14,359 nucleotides of DNA from Syntrophomonadaceae bacterium (GCA_007127255.1 SKZS01000030.1:1-14359); one strand, 5' to 3'. Positions 1 through 7,728 are shown, numbered from the stretch's first letter. The notes: a model not told the origin generated them from the letters alone. Made by a program: numbers and translations.

Positions 1-1
1 T

Positions 2-418
2 ATCAACCTGACCGGAGCTTATAACTGCGCTAAAGCAGCATGGCCTTATATGAAAAAGCAGCAGTGGGGCAGAATCGTGAATATGGCTTCTGTTGCCGGA
101 ACCCTTGGAGGATTCGGACAGGCCAGCTACTCCTCAACCAAGGCAGGGGTTATCGGTTTAACAAAAAGCCTTGCCTTAGAAGGAGCAAGATACAATATCA
201 CGGCTAATGCCATCGTTCCCGGTATAATTGGCACGGAAGCCTGGAAAAGCGGCAATCCGAAAATGAACGACAGGATGATTGCCCGAACAGCTTTCCGCAG
301 GCCGGGAGAACCGGAAGATATTGCTCATGCTGTTGTCTTTCTGGCCACAGAAGAAGCAAAGTATATAACCGGTATTGAGTTAAACGTTTCCGGAGGTATT
401 GAACTGTTTACATTTTAA
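2..418 (+). CDS. SDR-family oxidoreductase, FabG-like (5' partial)
   Basis: C-terminal part of a short-chain dehydrogenase/reductase; 138 residues are visible, and roughly the first 100 of a usual ~245-residue protein lie outside the window, including the NAD(P)-binding TGxxxGxG motif. The reading frame is open to the left edge, so the ATG at 50 is internal. All four residues of the SDR catalytic tetrad are present at FabG spacing: Asn (visible residue 2, in NLTG), Ser (about 30, in ASVAG), Tyr (about 43) and Lys (about 47, YSSTK). The PG motif after the active site (VPGIIGTE) and the C-terminal GGIE segment also fit. The family reduces or oxidises ketone/hydroxyl groups with NAD(P)H. Ketoacyl-ACP reductase is possible, but the substrate cannot be fixed without the N-terminus and neighbours. 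No fatty-acid synthesis genes follow it; a strong hairpin ends the unit. Confidence 0.9.
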   Translation: MNLTGAYNCAKAAWPYMKKQQWGRIVNMASVAGTLGGFGQASYSSTKAGVIGLTKSLALEGARYNITANAIVPGIIGTEAWKSGNPKMNDRMIARTAFRRPGEPEDIAHAVVFLATEEAKYITGIELNVSGGIELFTF

Positions 419-432
419 CTGCCCGGTTAATT

Positions 433-474
433 AAAATAGCGTTTCCTGCTAAAAAAGCAGGAAACGCTATTTTT
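433..474. terminator. bidirectional intrinsic terminator, SDR gene / tatD
   Basis: A perfect 18-bp stem (433-450 with 456-473) closes an A-rich 5-nt loop. The right side ends in five T on the plus strand, and the left side gives four T on the minus strand. It lies 15 nt after the SDR stop codon and about 50 nt beyond the tatD stop, between convergent genes, so it can serve both strands. Confidence 0.9.
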
Positions 475-526
475 GATCCCAACGTTCGGACATTTCAGAC
501 CCTCTGTGATTAATTCACCTGCCAGA

Positions 527-1315
527 TCATGCCCTGTCAACAAAAGCGTCAGAAAACAACCTAACTGCATTCAGGTATACCTGCCTGGCCAGTTCTTCAA
601 AATCCTGCCCTAAGGCCAGCGCAGCACGTTCATAAGTTAACTTGATATAAGATGGTTCGTTTCGCCGGCTGCGAAAAGCCTGGGGAGACAGGTAGGGTGC
701 ATCTGTTTCCAGTAACAGCCGATTCGCAGGAATATACTTCAACAAATCACGCAAATCATGAGATTTAGGGTATGTTAACGGACCTGCCAGAGAAATATAA
801 AAGCCCAGTTCCAGGAATGATTCCGCCCAGCTGCGATCACCGGAAAAACAGTGCATCACTCCGGCAGGATAAGGCAGGTCTTCTTCCTGAAGAACCTGTA
901 ACGTTTCAGAATGAGCCATGCGGCTGTGAATGATAACCGGCTTGTTAACCCGGCAGGCCAGGCGTATATGCTCCCGAAATACTTTTTCCTGGATTTCTTT
1001 TGGAGAAAGGTTCCGGTAATAGTCAAGACCGGTTTCGCCTATAGCCAAAACGGTATCCTGCGCCGCCAGTTTTTCAAGCTTCTCAATCCAGTTGTTATTC
1101 GCTTTAACCGCACTGTGCGGGTGAATGCCAACCGAAGCACTAATCCAGGGATACTTTCTGCTCAATTCAACCGAACGCCTGGAACTCAATTCATCGGCAC
1201 CGGCATTAAGTACAGCCGCTATTCCGACCTTCCTGGCACGTTCAAGAACCTGGTCCAGATCTTTTTGAAACTGTGGAAAATCCAGATGTGCATGTGTGTC
1301 AACCAGTTCTGTCAA
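527..1315 (-). CDS. tatD: TatD-family metal-dependent DNase / hydrolase
   Basis: A 262-residue TIM-barrel hydrolase of the TatD family, the usual length. Metal ligands are visible in order: HxH at residues 8 and 10 (DTHAHLD), Glu94 in GETGLDYY, His130 in VIIHSR, His155 in MHCFSGD and Asp205 in ETDAPYLSP. Family members are Mg-dependent 3'-5' exonucleases or endonucleases acting on DNA/RNA; B. subtilis YabD, next to metS, is the positional counterpart. The start is TTG, with its first base 2 nt from the metG stop (TGATTTG), so it is translationally coupled to metG; an AGGG lies about 8 nt upstream. No promoter is visible in front of it. The exact physiological substrate is unknown for most of the family. 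Confidence 0.94.
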   Translation of the reverse strand: MTELVDTHAHLDFPQFQKDLDQVLERARKVGIAAVLNAGADELSSRRSVELSRKYPWISASVGIHPHSAVKANNNWIEKLEKLAAQDTVLAIGETGLDYYRNLSPKEIQEKVFREHIRLACRVNKPVIIHSRMAHSETLQVLQEEDLPYPAGVMHCFSGDRSWAESFLELGFYISLAGPLTYPKSHDLRDLLKYIPANRLLLETDAPYLSPQAFRSRRNEPSYIKLTYERAALALGQDFEELARQVYLNAVRLFSDAFVDRA

Positions 1316-1316
1316 A

Positions 1317-3260
1317 TCAGCTAACCCTGCTTCCGGAAGGCATATCCCGATCTACTGTCGTCAGGGCCAGGCGGCCATCATTTGCAGTCGCTGCCAGCAG
1401 CATACCCTGTGAGAGCACTCCCCTTAGTTTGACCGGCTTCAGGTTTGATACAAAAAGAACATGTTTGCCAATTAGTTCGTCAGGTTGATAATGTTCGGCA
1501 ATACCTGCAACCACCTGTCGCCGGTCATTATCCCCGATGACCACTTCTACTTTCAAAAGCTTGTCTGCTTTAGGTATTTTTTCTGCAGCAATCACTTCTG
1601 CAACACGTAGATCAACCTGTTGAAACTGATCAAGGCTGATTAGCCCTTCATGCTCTTCAGTTTGATCAGCATCATCAGCAACTGGCTTATCTGCCTGCAT
1701 TTCTCTAATTTCCGCCTGCAAGTTAAGGCGCGGAAATAAATCATCACCTCTGGAAACTACGCTGCCCGGCTTCATCATACCCCACCGTTTAAGACTTGCC
1801 CAACCCTGCATATCACTTTCAGCTTCTATCCCCAGCTGTTCAAAAATACTCTTTGGTGTGCGGGGCATGAAAGGCTGCAGTATTACTGCAGTAAAACGGA
1901 TACTTTCGATCAGATTGTAAATTACAGTACCCAACCTGCCGACATTGGCAGGGTCTTTAGCCAGATCCCAGGGTGTATTTTCATCAATATATTTATTGCT
2001 GCGTTTTACCAGCTTCCAGAGTTCTGCCAGGGCGTCGCTAATTTTAAGCTGGCTCGTATATACTTCGACATTAGACGGAGTTTCGAGGGCTAAAGAACGT
2101 AATTCCTGATCTGTATTGCCATCATCAACTGTCGGTTCAGGTAGAACCCCGTCAAAATAACGCTCAGCCATAGTTAAGGTTCTGCTGACCAGGTTGCCCA
2201 GATCGTTGGCCAGGTCAGTATTAATGCGGTTAATGAAATTTTCAAGGCTGAATATTCCATCCTGGCCAAAGGGGATTTCCCTCAGGAGGAAATAACGCAG
2301 GGCGTCAGAACTGTAACGATCAGCCAAAACGCGGGGATCAATCGCGTTTCCTTTGGATTTAGACATCTTCCCTTCTTGAAGCATCAACCACCCGTGTCCG
2401 AATACTGTTTTCGGCAGGGGTTGATTCAGGGCCATCAGGAATATGGGCCAGTAAATGGTATGAAAGCGCAGAATATCCTTACCGATCAACTGAACATCTG
2501 CCGGCCAGAATGTTTCATAAATACTGCCTTCTTCACCGTATCCTAATGCTGTAATATAATTGCTGAGAGCATCAAGCCAGACGTAGATGACATGATCCTG
2601 ATCAAAGGGGACGGGAATACCCCAGTCGAAAGAAGTCCTTGAAACACAGAGATCTTCAAGGCCGGGTTTGAGAAAATTATTGATCATTTCATTTTTCCGC
2701 GAAGGCGGTTGAATAAAGTCTGGATTTGCTTCAATATGATCAATTAGCCTCTGCGCATAATTAGACATCCGAAAGAAATAAGCTTCTTCAGATATTAATT
2801 CCACTTCCCGGCCGCAATCCGGACAGTTTCCATCAACTAGCTGCCGTTCTGTCCAGTAAGCTTCACAGGGCGTGCAATACCTGCCTTCGTATCTTCCCTT
2901 ATAAATATCACCCTGCTCATGAAAAGCAGTAAAAATTTGCGCTACTTTATCCTTATGCCTATCCTCGGTAGTGCGGATAAAGTCATCGTATTCGATATCA
3001 AGCTCATCCCAGAGTTCTTTAATCCAGGCAACTATCTCATCAACAAAAACACGGGGTGCTTTACCGGCTGCTTCGGCCTGACGCTGAATCTTTTGCCCGT
3101 GCTCATCGGTGCCAGTTAAAAACCAGACCCGATAGCCGGTCAACCTTTTGAATCGGGCAATAGCATCGGCAGCTACGGTGGTATATGAATTGCCAACATG
3201 TAATTTATTGCTTGGATAATAGATCGGAGTGGTAATATAAAATGTCTTCACTTCTGCCAA
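1317..3260 (-). CDS. metG: methionyl-tRNA synthetase
   Basis: Class I aminoacyl-tRNA synthetase charging tRNA-Met with methionine in the cytoplasm, including the initiator tRNA. The 647 residues match the long bacterial form with a fused C-terminal tRNA-binding domain. Visible: HVGN as the HIGH signature (21-24), GTDEHG at about 50-55, a four-cysteine zinc knuckle (C129, C132, C146, C149), the WLDALSNY segment, KMSKS (298-302), then the anticodon-binding helices. A dimerising OB-fold (EMAP/Trbp111 type) fills about residues 540-647, including DLRVAEV and the SQGMLLA motif. The start is TTG at 3260, chosen because AAGGAGG at 3268-3274 sits 7 nt before it. It heads a metG-tatD operon with its own promoter. 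Its short leader leaves no room for a T-box. Confidence 0.98.
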   Translation of the reverse strand: MAEVKTFYITTPIYYPSNKLHVGNSYTTVAADAIARFKRLTGYRVWFLTGTDEHGQKIQRQAEAAGKAPRVFVDEIVAWIKELWDELDIEYDDFIRTTEDRHKDKVAQIFTAFHEQGDIYKGRYEGRYCTPCEAYWTERQLVDGNCPDCGREVELISEEAYFFRMSNYAQRLIDHIEANPDFIQPPSRKNEMINNFLKPGLEDLCVSRTSFDWGIPVPFDQDHVIYVWLDALSNYITALGYGEEGSIYETFWPADVQLIGKDILRFHTIYWPIFLMALNQPLPKTVFGHGWLMLQEGKMSKSKGNAIDPRVLADRYSSDALRYFLLREIPFGQDGIFSLENFINRINTDLANDLGNLVSRTLTMAERYFDGVLPEPTVDDGNTDQELRSLALETPSNVEVYTSQLKISDALAELWKLVKRSNKYIDENTPWDLAKDPANVGRLGTVIYNLIESIRFTAVILQPFMPRTPKSIFEQLGIEAESDMQGWASLKRWGMMKPGSVVSRGDDLFPRLNLQAEIREMQADKPVADDADQTEEHEGLISLDQFQQVDLRVAEVIAAEKIPKADKLLKVEVVIGDNDRRQVVAGIAEHYQPDELIGKHVLFVSNLKPVKLRGVLSQGMLLAATANDGRLALTTVDRDMPSGSRVS

Positions 3261-3295
3261 ATCCAGGCCTCCTTAAAGCTATAAAAGATGAGGTT

Positions 3296-3323
3296 ATTAT
3301 ATCAGAGCAGGTTCACCTGTCAA
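3296..3323 (-). promoter_or_regulatory. sigma-A promoter of metG-tatD
   Basis: On the minus strand, TTGACA (3318-3323) and TATAAT (3296-3301) are separated by 16 nt, with TGA before the -10 giving an extended -10. Both hexamers match consensus exactly. The predicted start near 3289 gives a leader of about 30 nt before the metG TTG. Confidence 0.85.
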
Positions 3324-3422
3324 GATGACCCTTCACTTAATACCCTTCGAAGTGCCATATATGCAAGGAGCTTCTTTTCATGTAATATATTTGTAAAGTT
3401 GAGTAATTAGGGAAAATAACTA

Positions 3423-3452
3423 TTGACTTTCCATGTAAATTACTGGTATAAT
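3423..3452 (+). promoter_or_regulatory. sigma-A promoter of the abrB-type gene
   Basis: TTGACT (3423-3428) and TATAAT (3447-3452) are 18 nt apart, with TGG directly before the -10 (extended -10). The expected transcript start near 3459 lies downstream of the ATG at 3451, which excludes that ATG as the gene start and leaves a leader of about 40 nt. It is divergent from the metG promoter, with about 100 nt between their -35 boxes. Confidence 0.87.
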
Positions 3453-3483
3453 GATCGAACCAACATTGCCACATAATGAAGAA

Positions 3484-3490
3484 AAGGAGG
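3484..3490 (+). promoter_or_regulatory. Shine-Dalgarno site that fixes the abrB-type start
   Basis: AAGGAGG here is 8 nt from TTG 3499 but only 2 nt from the in-frame ATG at 3493, so the TTG is the likely start. The resulting N-terminus, MKSTGIVRKVDELGR, is the standard AbrB beginning. Confidence 0.8.
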
Positions 3491-3498
3491 GTATGCTC

Positions 3499-3741
3499 TT
3501 GAAATCAACTGGAATTGTTCGGAAAGTAGATGAATTAGGTAGAGTAGTGATCCCTATAGAATTAAGGCGGACGCTGGGAATAGAAGTAAAAGATGCTCTG
3601 GAAATATATGTTGATGCTGAAAGAATAGTCCTTAAAAAATATGAACCGGCGTGTCTTTTTTGCGGCAATGCCGACAATGTGAAGCATTTTAACAACCGTA
3701 TCGTCTGCTGTGAATGCATCGATAGTTTAAGTCAAGCATAA
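3499..3741 (+). CDS. abrB: AbrB/SpoVT-family transition-state regulator with C-terminal Cys motif
   Basis: An 80-residue DNA-binding protein. Residues 1-47 form a typical swapped-hairpin AbrB domain (MKSTGIVRKVDELGR, VVIPIELRRTLGI, then the strand IYVDAERIVLKKY). The C-terminus carries CxxC at 52/55 and CCxC at 70-73, an arrangement suggesting a small zinc ribbon. AbrB proteins are dimeric or tetrameric repressors that hold back stationary-phase and sporulation genes during growth, binding AT-rich curved DNA rather than a strict operator. The TTG start is set by the Shine-Dalgarno site and the family N-terminus. It is a single-gene unit with a strong extended -10 promoter, divergent from metG as in the B. 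subtilis abrB-metS neighbourhood. A paralogue such as Abh cannot be excluded, since Clostridia often carry several. Confidence 0.92.
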   Translation: MKSTGIVRKVDELGRVVIPIELRRTLGIEVKDALEIYVDAERIVLKKYEPACLFCGNADNVKHFNNRIVCCECIDSLSQA

Positions 3742-3756
3742 TTAGAGCGTAACCGG

Positions 3757-3777
3757 GGGCACGGCTTTGCCGTGCCC
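3757..3777. terminator. probable terminator hairpin between abrB-type gene and yaaT
   Basis: A 9-bp GC-rich perfect stem (3757-3765 with 3769-3777) has a TTT loop. It starts 15 nt after the abrB-type stop and ends 6 nt before the convergent yaaT stop. No clear T-run follows on either strand, so its efficiency as an intrinsic terminator is uncertain. Confidence 0.5.
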
Positions 3778-3782
3778 TTCAA

Positions 3783-4583
3783 TCAAGGCATATCAACTTC
3801 TTCTAAAGGAAAATCCCTAACATAACCTGACTCCTGCAATTTGACTGAAACCATTTTTTTATTGCGGTTAATTTCCGTTACGTATCCATTTCCATCAGGT
3901 GTAATGACCGCATCTCCCGGGTTGGGCATATCTTCATGAGCATTCTCATATGCATCGGCCTCATAGCGAAGGCAGCACATTAAACGGCCGCAGACTCCTG
4001 ATATTTTTGTGGGATTAAGGGACAGATTTTGCCCCTTTGCCATCCGAATTGATACAGGCTCAAATTCTTCAAGAAAAGTCGAACAGCAAAAGGCCCTCCC
4101 ACAGGGACCGATACCGCCTTTTAGCTTGGCTTCATCACGAACCCCAATCTGGCGTAATTCAATACGAGTTTTAAATATTGAAGCCAGGTCTTTAACCAAT
4201 TCCCTGAAGTCTACTCTTTCTTCCGAGGTGAAGTAAAAAATGATCTTATTGCGATCAAAGTTATATTCAACATCGACAAGCTTCATATCAAGGCTGTGCT
4301 CAATGATCTTTTTCTGACACCTGGAAAAAGCAATGGATTCTTTTTGCTTATTTTCTTCAACCCGGCAGCAATCCTCTTCTGTTGCTTTGCGCACTACCTT
4401 TTTCAATGGCAAAACCAGCTTTTCTTCAGACATCTCTTTTTCCAGGGTAACAACAGTTCCTATTTCCTGACCCCTGGCCGTTTCCACAATTACCTGCATT
4501 CCCTGTTCAATGCTATTTATACCGGGTTCAAAATAATAGGTTTTTCCAGCCTGCTTGAACCGAACCCCGACGACTTTTGGCAT
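3783..4583 (-). CDS. yaaT: PSP1-domain protein YaaT (RicT), sporulation / RNase Y-complex factor
   Basis: A 266-residue protein with an N-terminal region (GVRFKQAGKTYYF), the PSP1 core (about 65-150) and the family's Cys-rich C-terminal half: GGIGPCGRAFCC (C161, C166, C167) and SGVCGRLMCC (C198, C203, C204). Further cysteines occur at 72, 73 and 89. In B. subtilis, YaaT (RicT) joins RicA and RicF in a complex binding [4Fe-4S] clusters; it aids Spo0A phosphorylation, competence and biofilm formation and acts with RNase Y in mRNA maturation. The clustered cysteines fit cluster binding here. The ATG has AAGGAGG (4592-4598) 8 nt upstream, located inside holB. Its first 67 nt overlap the holB 3' end in another frame. 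It is last in the tmk-holB-yaaT run. RicA (ymcA) and RicF (ylbF) are not in this window. Confidence 0.95.
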   Translation of the reverse strand: MPKVVGVRFKQAGKTYYFEPGINSIEQGMQVIVETARGQEIGTVVTLEKEMSEEKLVLPLKKVVRKATEEDCCRVEENKQKESIAFSRCQKKIIEHSLDMKLVDVEYNFDRNKIIFYFTSEERVDFRELVKDLASIFKTRIELRQIGVRDEAKLKGGIGPCGRAFCCSTFLEEFEPVSIRMAKGQNLSLNPTKISGVCGRLMCCLRYEADAYENAHEDMPNPGDAVITPDGNGYVTEINRNKKMVSVKLQESGYVRDFPLEEVDMP

Positions 4584-5536
4584 TTTGAGAACCTCCTTTG
4601 CAACAATACAAGCAACTTCTCCAACAATAATCGGCGATTAACGTTGGTATTGTTTAATTCATAAATTACACTGTTTATCAGCATAACCGAGTCTTCCAGG
4701 CTAACTGAATCAATATCAGCAAGCCAGTTCATTGATTTATCAACACAAAGATTCTGAATCATTCCATCGCGGTAAATCATGCCCAGTAATTCTAAAAAAA
4801 TAGTCAGGTCTTCCCGATCAGATAGATAACGGGCCCACGATAAAAGCTGCTGCGCTGAATCACAACCGGTAGCAAGATTATAAGCAAGTGTTTTTACTTC
4901 TTCGAAACGCCCTTCAAAATGTTCATCATCAGCAAGTTCAAAAGCGTATCCGGGCAGTCCTCCACTAATGCGGGCAACCAGGGATGCTTTTTCTTCAGAA
5001 AGCTGTTTTTTGTCGAGCAGAAGCCTGGTTATGTCAGAACAGTCCAGCGGCTTCAGAACATAACGCTGACATCTTGATACTATAGTATCAAAAAGCAGGC
5101 GCGGCTGCCTGGCCAGGAGAATAAAGTGCAAGTCATCCGGTGGATCCTCAAGTAGTTTTAAAAGTGAAGAGGAAGCCTCGGCTGTCATTACTTCAGCCTG
5201 GTTAATCATACATACTTTTTTACTGCCCTGAAGGTAGAATTTCTGCCGGAGCGAGCGAATTTGATCGATTTTGATGTTTCTTCCATCTGGAGACAGTTCA
5301 AAAAAATCTGGGTGATTTCCGTTTAGAAAGCTGCGGCAGGAAATACACTCCATGCAGGGTTCTCCTGCAACCCGGCATGAACAAAGCACAGCCATTGAAA
5401 GAGCGCGACCCCAACTTTTTTTACCACTTCCGGAAGGACCGGTCAACAAAACTGAATGGCTTAACTTGTTTTCGGTAAGAGCGCTAAACAGTAAGCTGCG
5501 CAATTCATTCTGACCAACTAAGTTTTTAAAACTCAT
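4517..5536 (-). CDS. holB: DNA polymerase III clamp loader subunit delta'
   Basis: A 339-residue AAA+ protein, the delta' subunit that works with DnaX and delta to load the beta clamp. Visible: N-terminal LVGQNELRSLL, a P-loop-like GPSGSGKK (33-40) in which the usual Ser/Thr after Lys is Lys, a cysteine cluster (C54, C61, C64, C67) matching the clamp-loader zinc module, a degenerate Walker B (MINQAE in place of DEAH), and the SRC motif (154-156) that supplies the arginine finger. This pattern suggests a delta' that binds ATP poorly or not at all but serves as stator and trans-activator. The ATG at 5536 is preferred over an in-frame start 30 nt upstream: GAGG lies 7 nt before it and MSFKNLVGQ is the family N-terminus. 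It overlaps the tmk end by 11 nt. The last ~20 residues run into yaaT and look like a non-conserved tail. Confidence 0.94.
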   Translation of the reverse strand: MSFKNLVGQNELRSLLFSALTENKLSHSVLLTGPSGSGKKSWGRALSMAVLCSCRVAGEPCMECISCRSFLNGNHPDFFELSPDGRNIKIDQIRSLRQKFYLQGSKKVCMINQAEVMTAEASSSLLKLLEDPPDDLHFILLARQPRLLFDTIVSRCQRYVLKPLDCSDITRLLLDKKQLSEEKASLVARISGGLPGYAFELADDEHFEGRFEEVKTLAYNLATGCDSAQQLLSWARYLSDREDLTIFLELLGMIYRDGMIQNLCVDKSMNWLADIDSVSLEDSVMLINSVIYELNNTNVNRRLLLEKLLVLLQRRFSKCQKSSGFGSSRLEKPIILNPV

Positions 5537-6179
5537 ATCCGGACCTCGCAGAAAACCTTCCGGCAATTCGTTTTTGCACTATTTGCCAGATCATTTCACT
5601 CTGATGTTCCATTGCTCCCGAAGCATCAACAATATTTACTCTAAGCGGTTCCTGACGGGCTATTTCCAGGTAGCCGCGGCGGACACGCTGGTGAAAGCAA
5701 ACATCTTTACTTTCCATGCGATCGGCCGATGCACCACGCCTTTCTGCCGCTTTTTCCACTGTAAGATCCAGTAATATCGTAAGGTGTGGGGTAATTCCAC
5801 CTGTAGCTTTGCGGCTTAAAAAGCGAATAAATTTAAGATCAGCGCCTCCGCCATAACCCTGATAAGCCAGAGTCGAATCAGTAAAGCGATCGCAAACGAC
5901 AATCTTGCCGTCAAACAAAGCCGGCAGTATAACTTGTTCAGTAAGTTCAGAACGTGCTGCCATGTATAGAAGCATTTCTGCCTGGAGTGAAGGGGAATAC
6001 CGGTTGTCAAGCAGAATCTGCCTGATGTTTTCACCAACAGCAGTACCGCCGGGCTCACGAACCAAAATACAGGCAATACCATTTTGTGCAAGTTTGCCGC
6101 GAAGTTCTTCTGCCTGTGTGGTCTTGCCGCAACCATCAATCCCCTCCAGGGAAACCAGTAGACCGCGCGTATTAAGCAC
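5526..6179 (-). CDS. tmk: thymidylate kinase (dTMP kinase)
   Basis: A 217-residue P-loop kinase phosphorylating dTMP to dTDP with ATP, an essential step in dTTP supply. Visible: LEGIDGCGKT (11-20, Walker A), REPGGT at about 41-46 (dTMP pocket), the catalytic DRF at 97-99 followed by TDSTLAYQG, and an Arg-rich LID (about 147-155, RRGASADR). The start is GTG at 6179, the only ATG, GTG or TTG before the conserved core: the next upstream in-frame triplets run into TAA at 6186-6188. No good Shine-Dalgarno site is seen in front of it. The guaB terminator ends about 35 nt upstream, so there is little space for an independent promoter. It is first in the overlapping tmk-holB-yaaT unit. Confidence 0.96.
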   Translation of the reverse strand: MLNTRGLLVSLEGIDGCGKTTQAEELRGKLAQNGIACILVREPGGTAVGENIRQILLDNRYSPSLQAEMLLYMAARSELTEQVILPALFDGKIVVCDRFTDSTLAYQGYGGGADLKFIRFLSRKATGGITPHLTILLDLTVEKAAERRGASADRMESKDVCFHQRVRRGYLEIARQEPLRVNIVDASGAMEHQSEMIWQIVQKRIAGRFSARSGYEF

Positions 6180-6214
6180 CCCATTTTAGACTTTATATTT
6201 TGCTTTCAACAGCT

Positions 6215-6247
6215 AAAAATACCACAGCCGCTTCCGGCCTGTGGTAT
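6215..6247 (-). terminator. intrinsic terminator of guaB
   Basis: On the minus strand a 9-bp perfect stem (6239-6247 with 6219-6227) is extended inward by 3 GC pairs across a single bulge, with a GAAG loop, and is followed by a run of T (6215-6219). It begins 21 nt after the guaB stop. Confidence 0.9.
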
Positions 6248-6267
6248 CCGGATTATTAAAATAATTA

Positions 6268-7722
6268 TTAAAAACTATAATTTGGCGATTCCTTGGTAAT
6301 TTGAACCCCGTGAGGGTGGCTCTCTTTGAGCCCGGCCCCTGAAATCCTGATAAAGCGGGTATTCTGCTGCAGTTCATCGATAGATTTAACACCACAGTAA
6401 CCCATCCCTGCCCGCAAACCTCCAACCATTTGAAATACCATGTCACCAACCGTACCCCGGAATGGCACTCTTCCTTCAATACCCTCGGGCACCAGTTTCT
6501 GTTCATACTCCTGGAAATAACGATCACGTGAGCCTTCCTTCATCGCACCCAGTGATCCCATCCCTCGATAAACTTTATAACTTCGTCCCTGGAAAATTTC
6601 AAACTCACCCGGACTTTCTTCGGTTCCGGCCAGCAGACTTCCGATCATTACCGCTGCTGCTCCTGCCGCCAGCGCTTTAGTTAAATCACCAGAAAACTTA
6701 ATGCCCCCATCAGCAATAACGGGCACTCCAAGTTCACGGGCTGCCTGTGCCGCTTCATAAACCGCCGTTATCTGGGGCACACCAATACCGGCAATAACCC
6801 TGGTAGTACAAATAGATCCCGGCCCTACCCCTACTTTTATTGAATCGGCACCGGCTTCGATCAGGTCCCGGGCTCCATCCGCCGTAGCTATATTTCCTCC
6901 CATAACCTCCATATCGGGAAAAAGCTGTTTTACTTCTTTAACAGTATCAAGCACAGGTTGAGAATGCCCGTGGGCAGAATCGACAACAATCAAATCGACG
7001 CCGGCTTCTACCAGGGCCTCAGCCCTGGTAAGAGCATCACGGCCTACGCCAACAGCCGCTGCTGCCAGCAAACGTCCATTGGAATCCTTGGAAGCACGGG
7101 GATACTGGATGGTTTTTTCTATATCTTTGATGGTGATCAGCCCTTTAAGGTTAAACTGATCATCGACAATAGGCAGTTTTTCAATTTTGTGTTGGCGCAA
7201 TATTTCCTGGGCTTCTTGTAGAGTAGTTCCTTCGGGAGCAGTAACCAGCTTTTCATGGGTCATAGCTTCGCCAATCGGCCGTGAATAATCTTCTTCAAAA
7301 CGCAGATCTCGATTGGTAATAATACCAACCAGTTTTTCCCCAACGGTAACGGGAACACCGGATATTCGGTAGCGCTCCATTAAAGCGGCGGCATCATTAA
7401 GAGTATGGTCTGGAGTTAATCGAAAAGGGTTAGTAATTACACCATGCTCAGAACGTTTGACCTTATCGACTTCCTCTGCCTGCTTTTCTAAAGTCATATT
7501 ACGGTGAACAACACCGATTCCGCCTTCGCGGGCTACTGCTATGGCCATTCTCGCTTCAGTAACAGTGTCCATGCCCGCAGATAAAAGTGGGGTATTTAGT
7601 TTAATGTTGCGACTCAACCGGGTAGTAATATCAACATCACGGGGTAAGACTTGCGACCGGGCGGGAACCAATAAAACATCATCAAAAGTAAGACCTTCAT
7701 ATAAAAATCTGTCAGCCTGCAA
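6268..7722 (-). CDS. guaB: inosine-5'-monophosphate dehydrogenase
   Basis: Converts IMP to XMP with NAD+, the committed step of GMP synthesis. Read from the TTG at 7722 it has 484 residues, as expected. Visible: LTFDDVLLVP (11-20), two CBS domains (about 95-150 and 155-205), the NAD-contacting DSAHGHS (248-254), GGNIAT, the catalytic loop GPGSICTTR with Cys305, ADGGI and GSLLAGTEESPGE phosphate-site loops, and the flap with RYFQE. The in-frame ATG at 7740 is rejected as the start because its own codons contain the Shine-Dalgarno GGGAGGAG, which sits 6 nt before the TTG. Upstream is a near-perfect sigma-A promoter and downstream a strong terminator, so it appears to be a single-gene unit. The leader of about 38 nt has no room for a purine riboswitch. 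Confidence 0.97.
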   Translation of the reverse strand: MQADRFLYEGLTFDDVLLVPARSQVLPRDVDITTRLSRNIKLNTPLLSAGMDTVTEARMAIAVAREGGIGVVHRNMTLEKQAEEVDKVKRSEHGVITNPFRLTPDHTLNDAAALMERYRISGVPVTVGEKLVGIITNRDLRFEEDYSRPIGEAMTHEKLVTAPEGTTLQEAQEILRQHKIEKLPIVDDQFNLKGLITIKDIEKTIQYPRASKDSNGRLLAAAAVGVGRDALTRAEALVEAGVDLIVVDSAHGHSQPVLDTVKEVKQLFPDMEVMGGNIATADGARDLIEAGADSIKVGVGPGSICTTRVIAGIGVPQITAVYEAAQAARELGVPVIADGGIKFSGDLTKALAAGAAAVMIGSLLAGTEESPGEFEIFQGRSYKVYRGMGSLGAMKEGSRDRYFQEYEQKLVPEGIEGRVPFRGTVGDMVFQMVGGLRAGMGYCGVKSIDELQQNTRFIRISGAGLKESHPHGVQITKESPNYSF

Positions 7723-7728
7723 AATGCA

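Noticed and set aside
911..1324. Plus-strand open frame of 137 codons
   Set aside because: It lies antisense within tatD, shows no known domain, and tatD is clearly the coding strand.
3261..3295. T-box or riboswitch before metG
   Set aside because: The predicted leader is only about 30 nt, too short for any such element.
3451..3498. ATG at 3451 as the start of the abrB-type gene (96 residues)
   Set aside because: It lies inside the -10 element of the gene's own promoter, so it would not be transcribed; AAGGAGG and the family N-terminus point to TTG 3499.
4009..4664. Plus-strand open frames of 75 and 122 codons
   Set aside because: They are antisense shadows of yaaT and the holB end, with no independent ribosome site or domain.
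5537..5566. Upstream in-frame start of holB at 5566
   Set aside because: The extra ten residues do not resemble the family N-terminus; ATG 5536 has a good ribosome site and gives MSFKNLVGQ.
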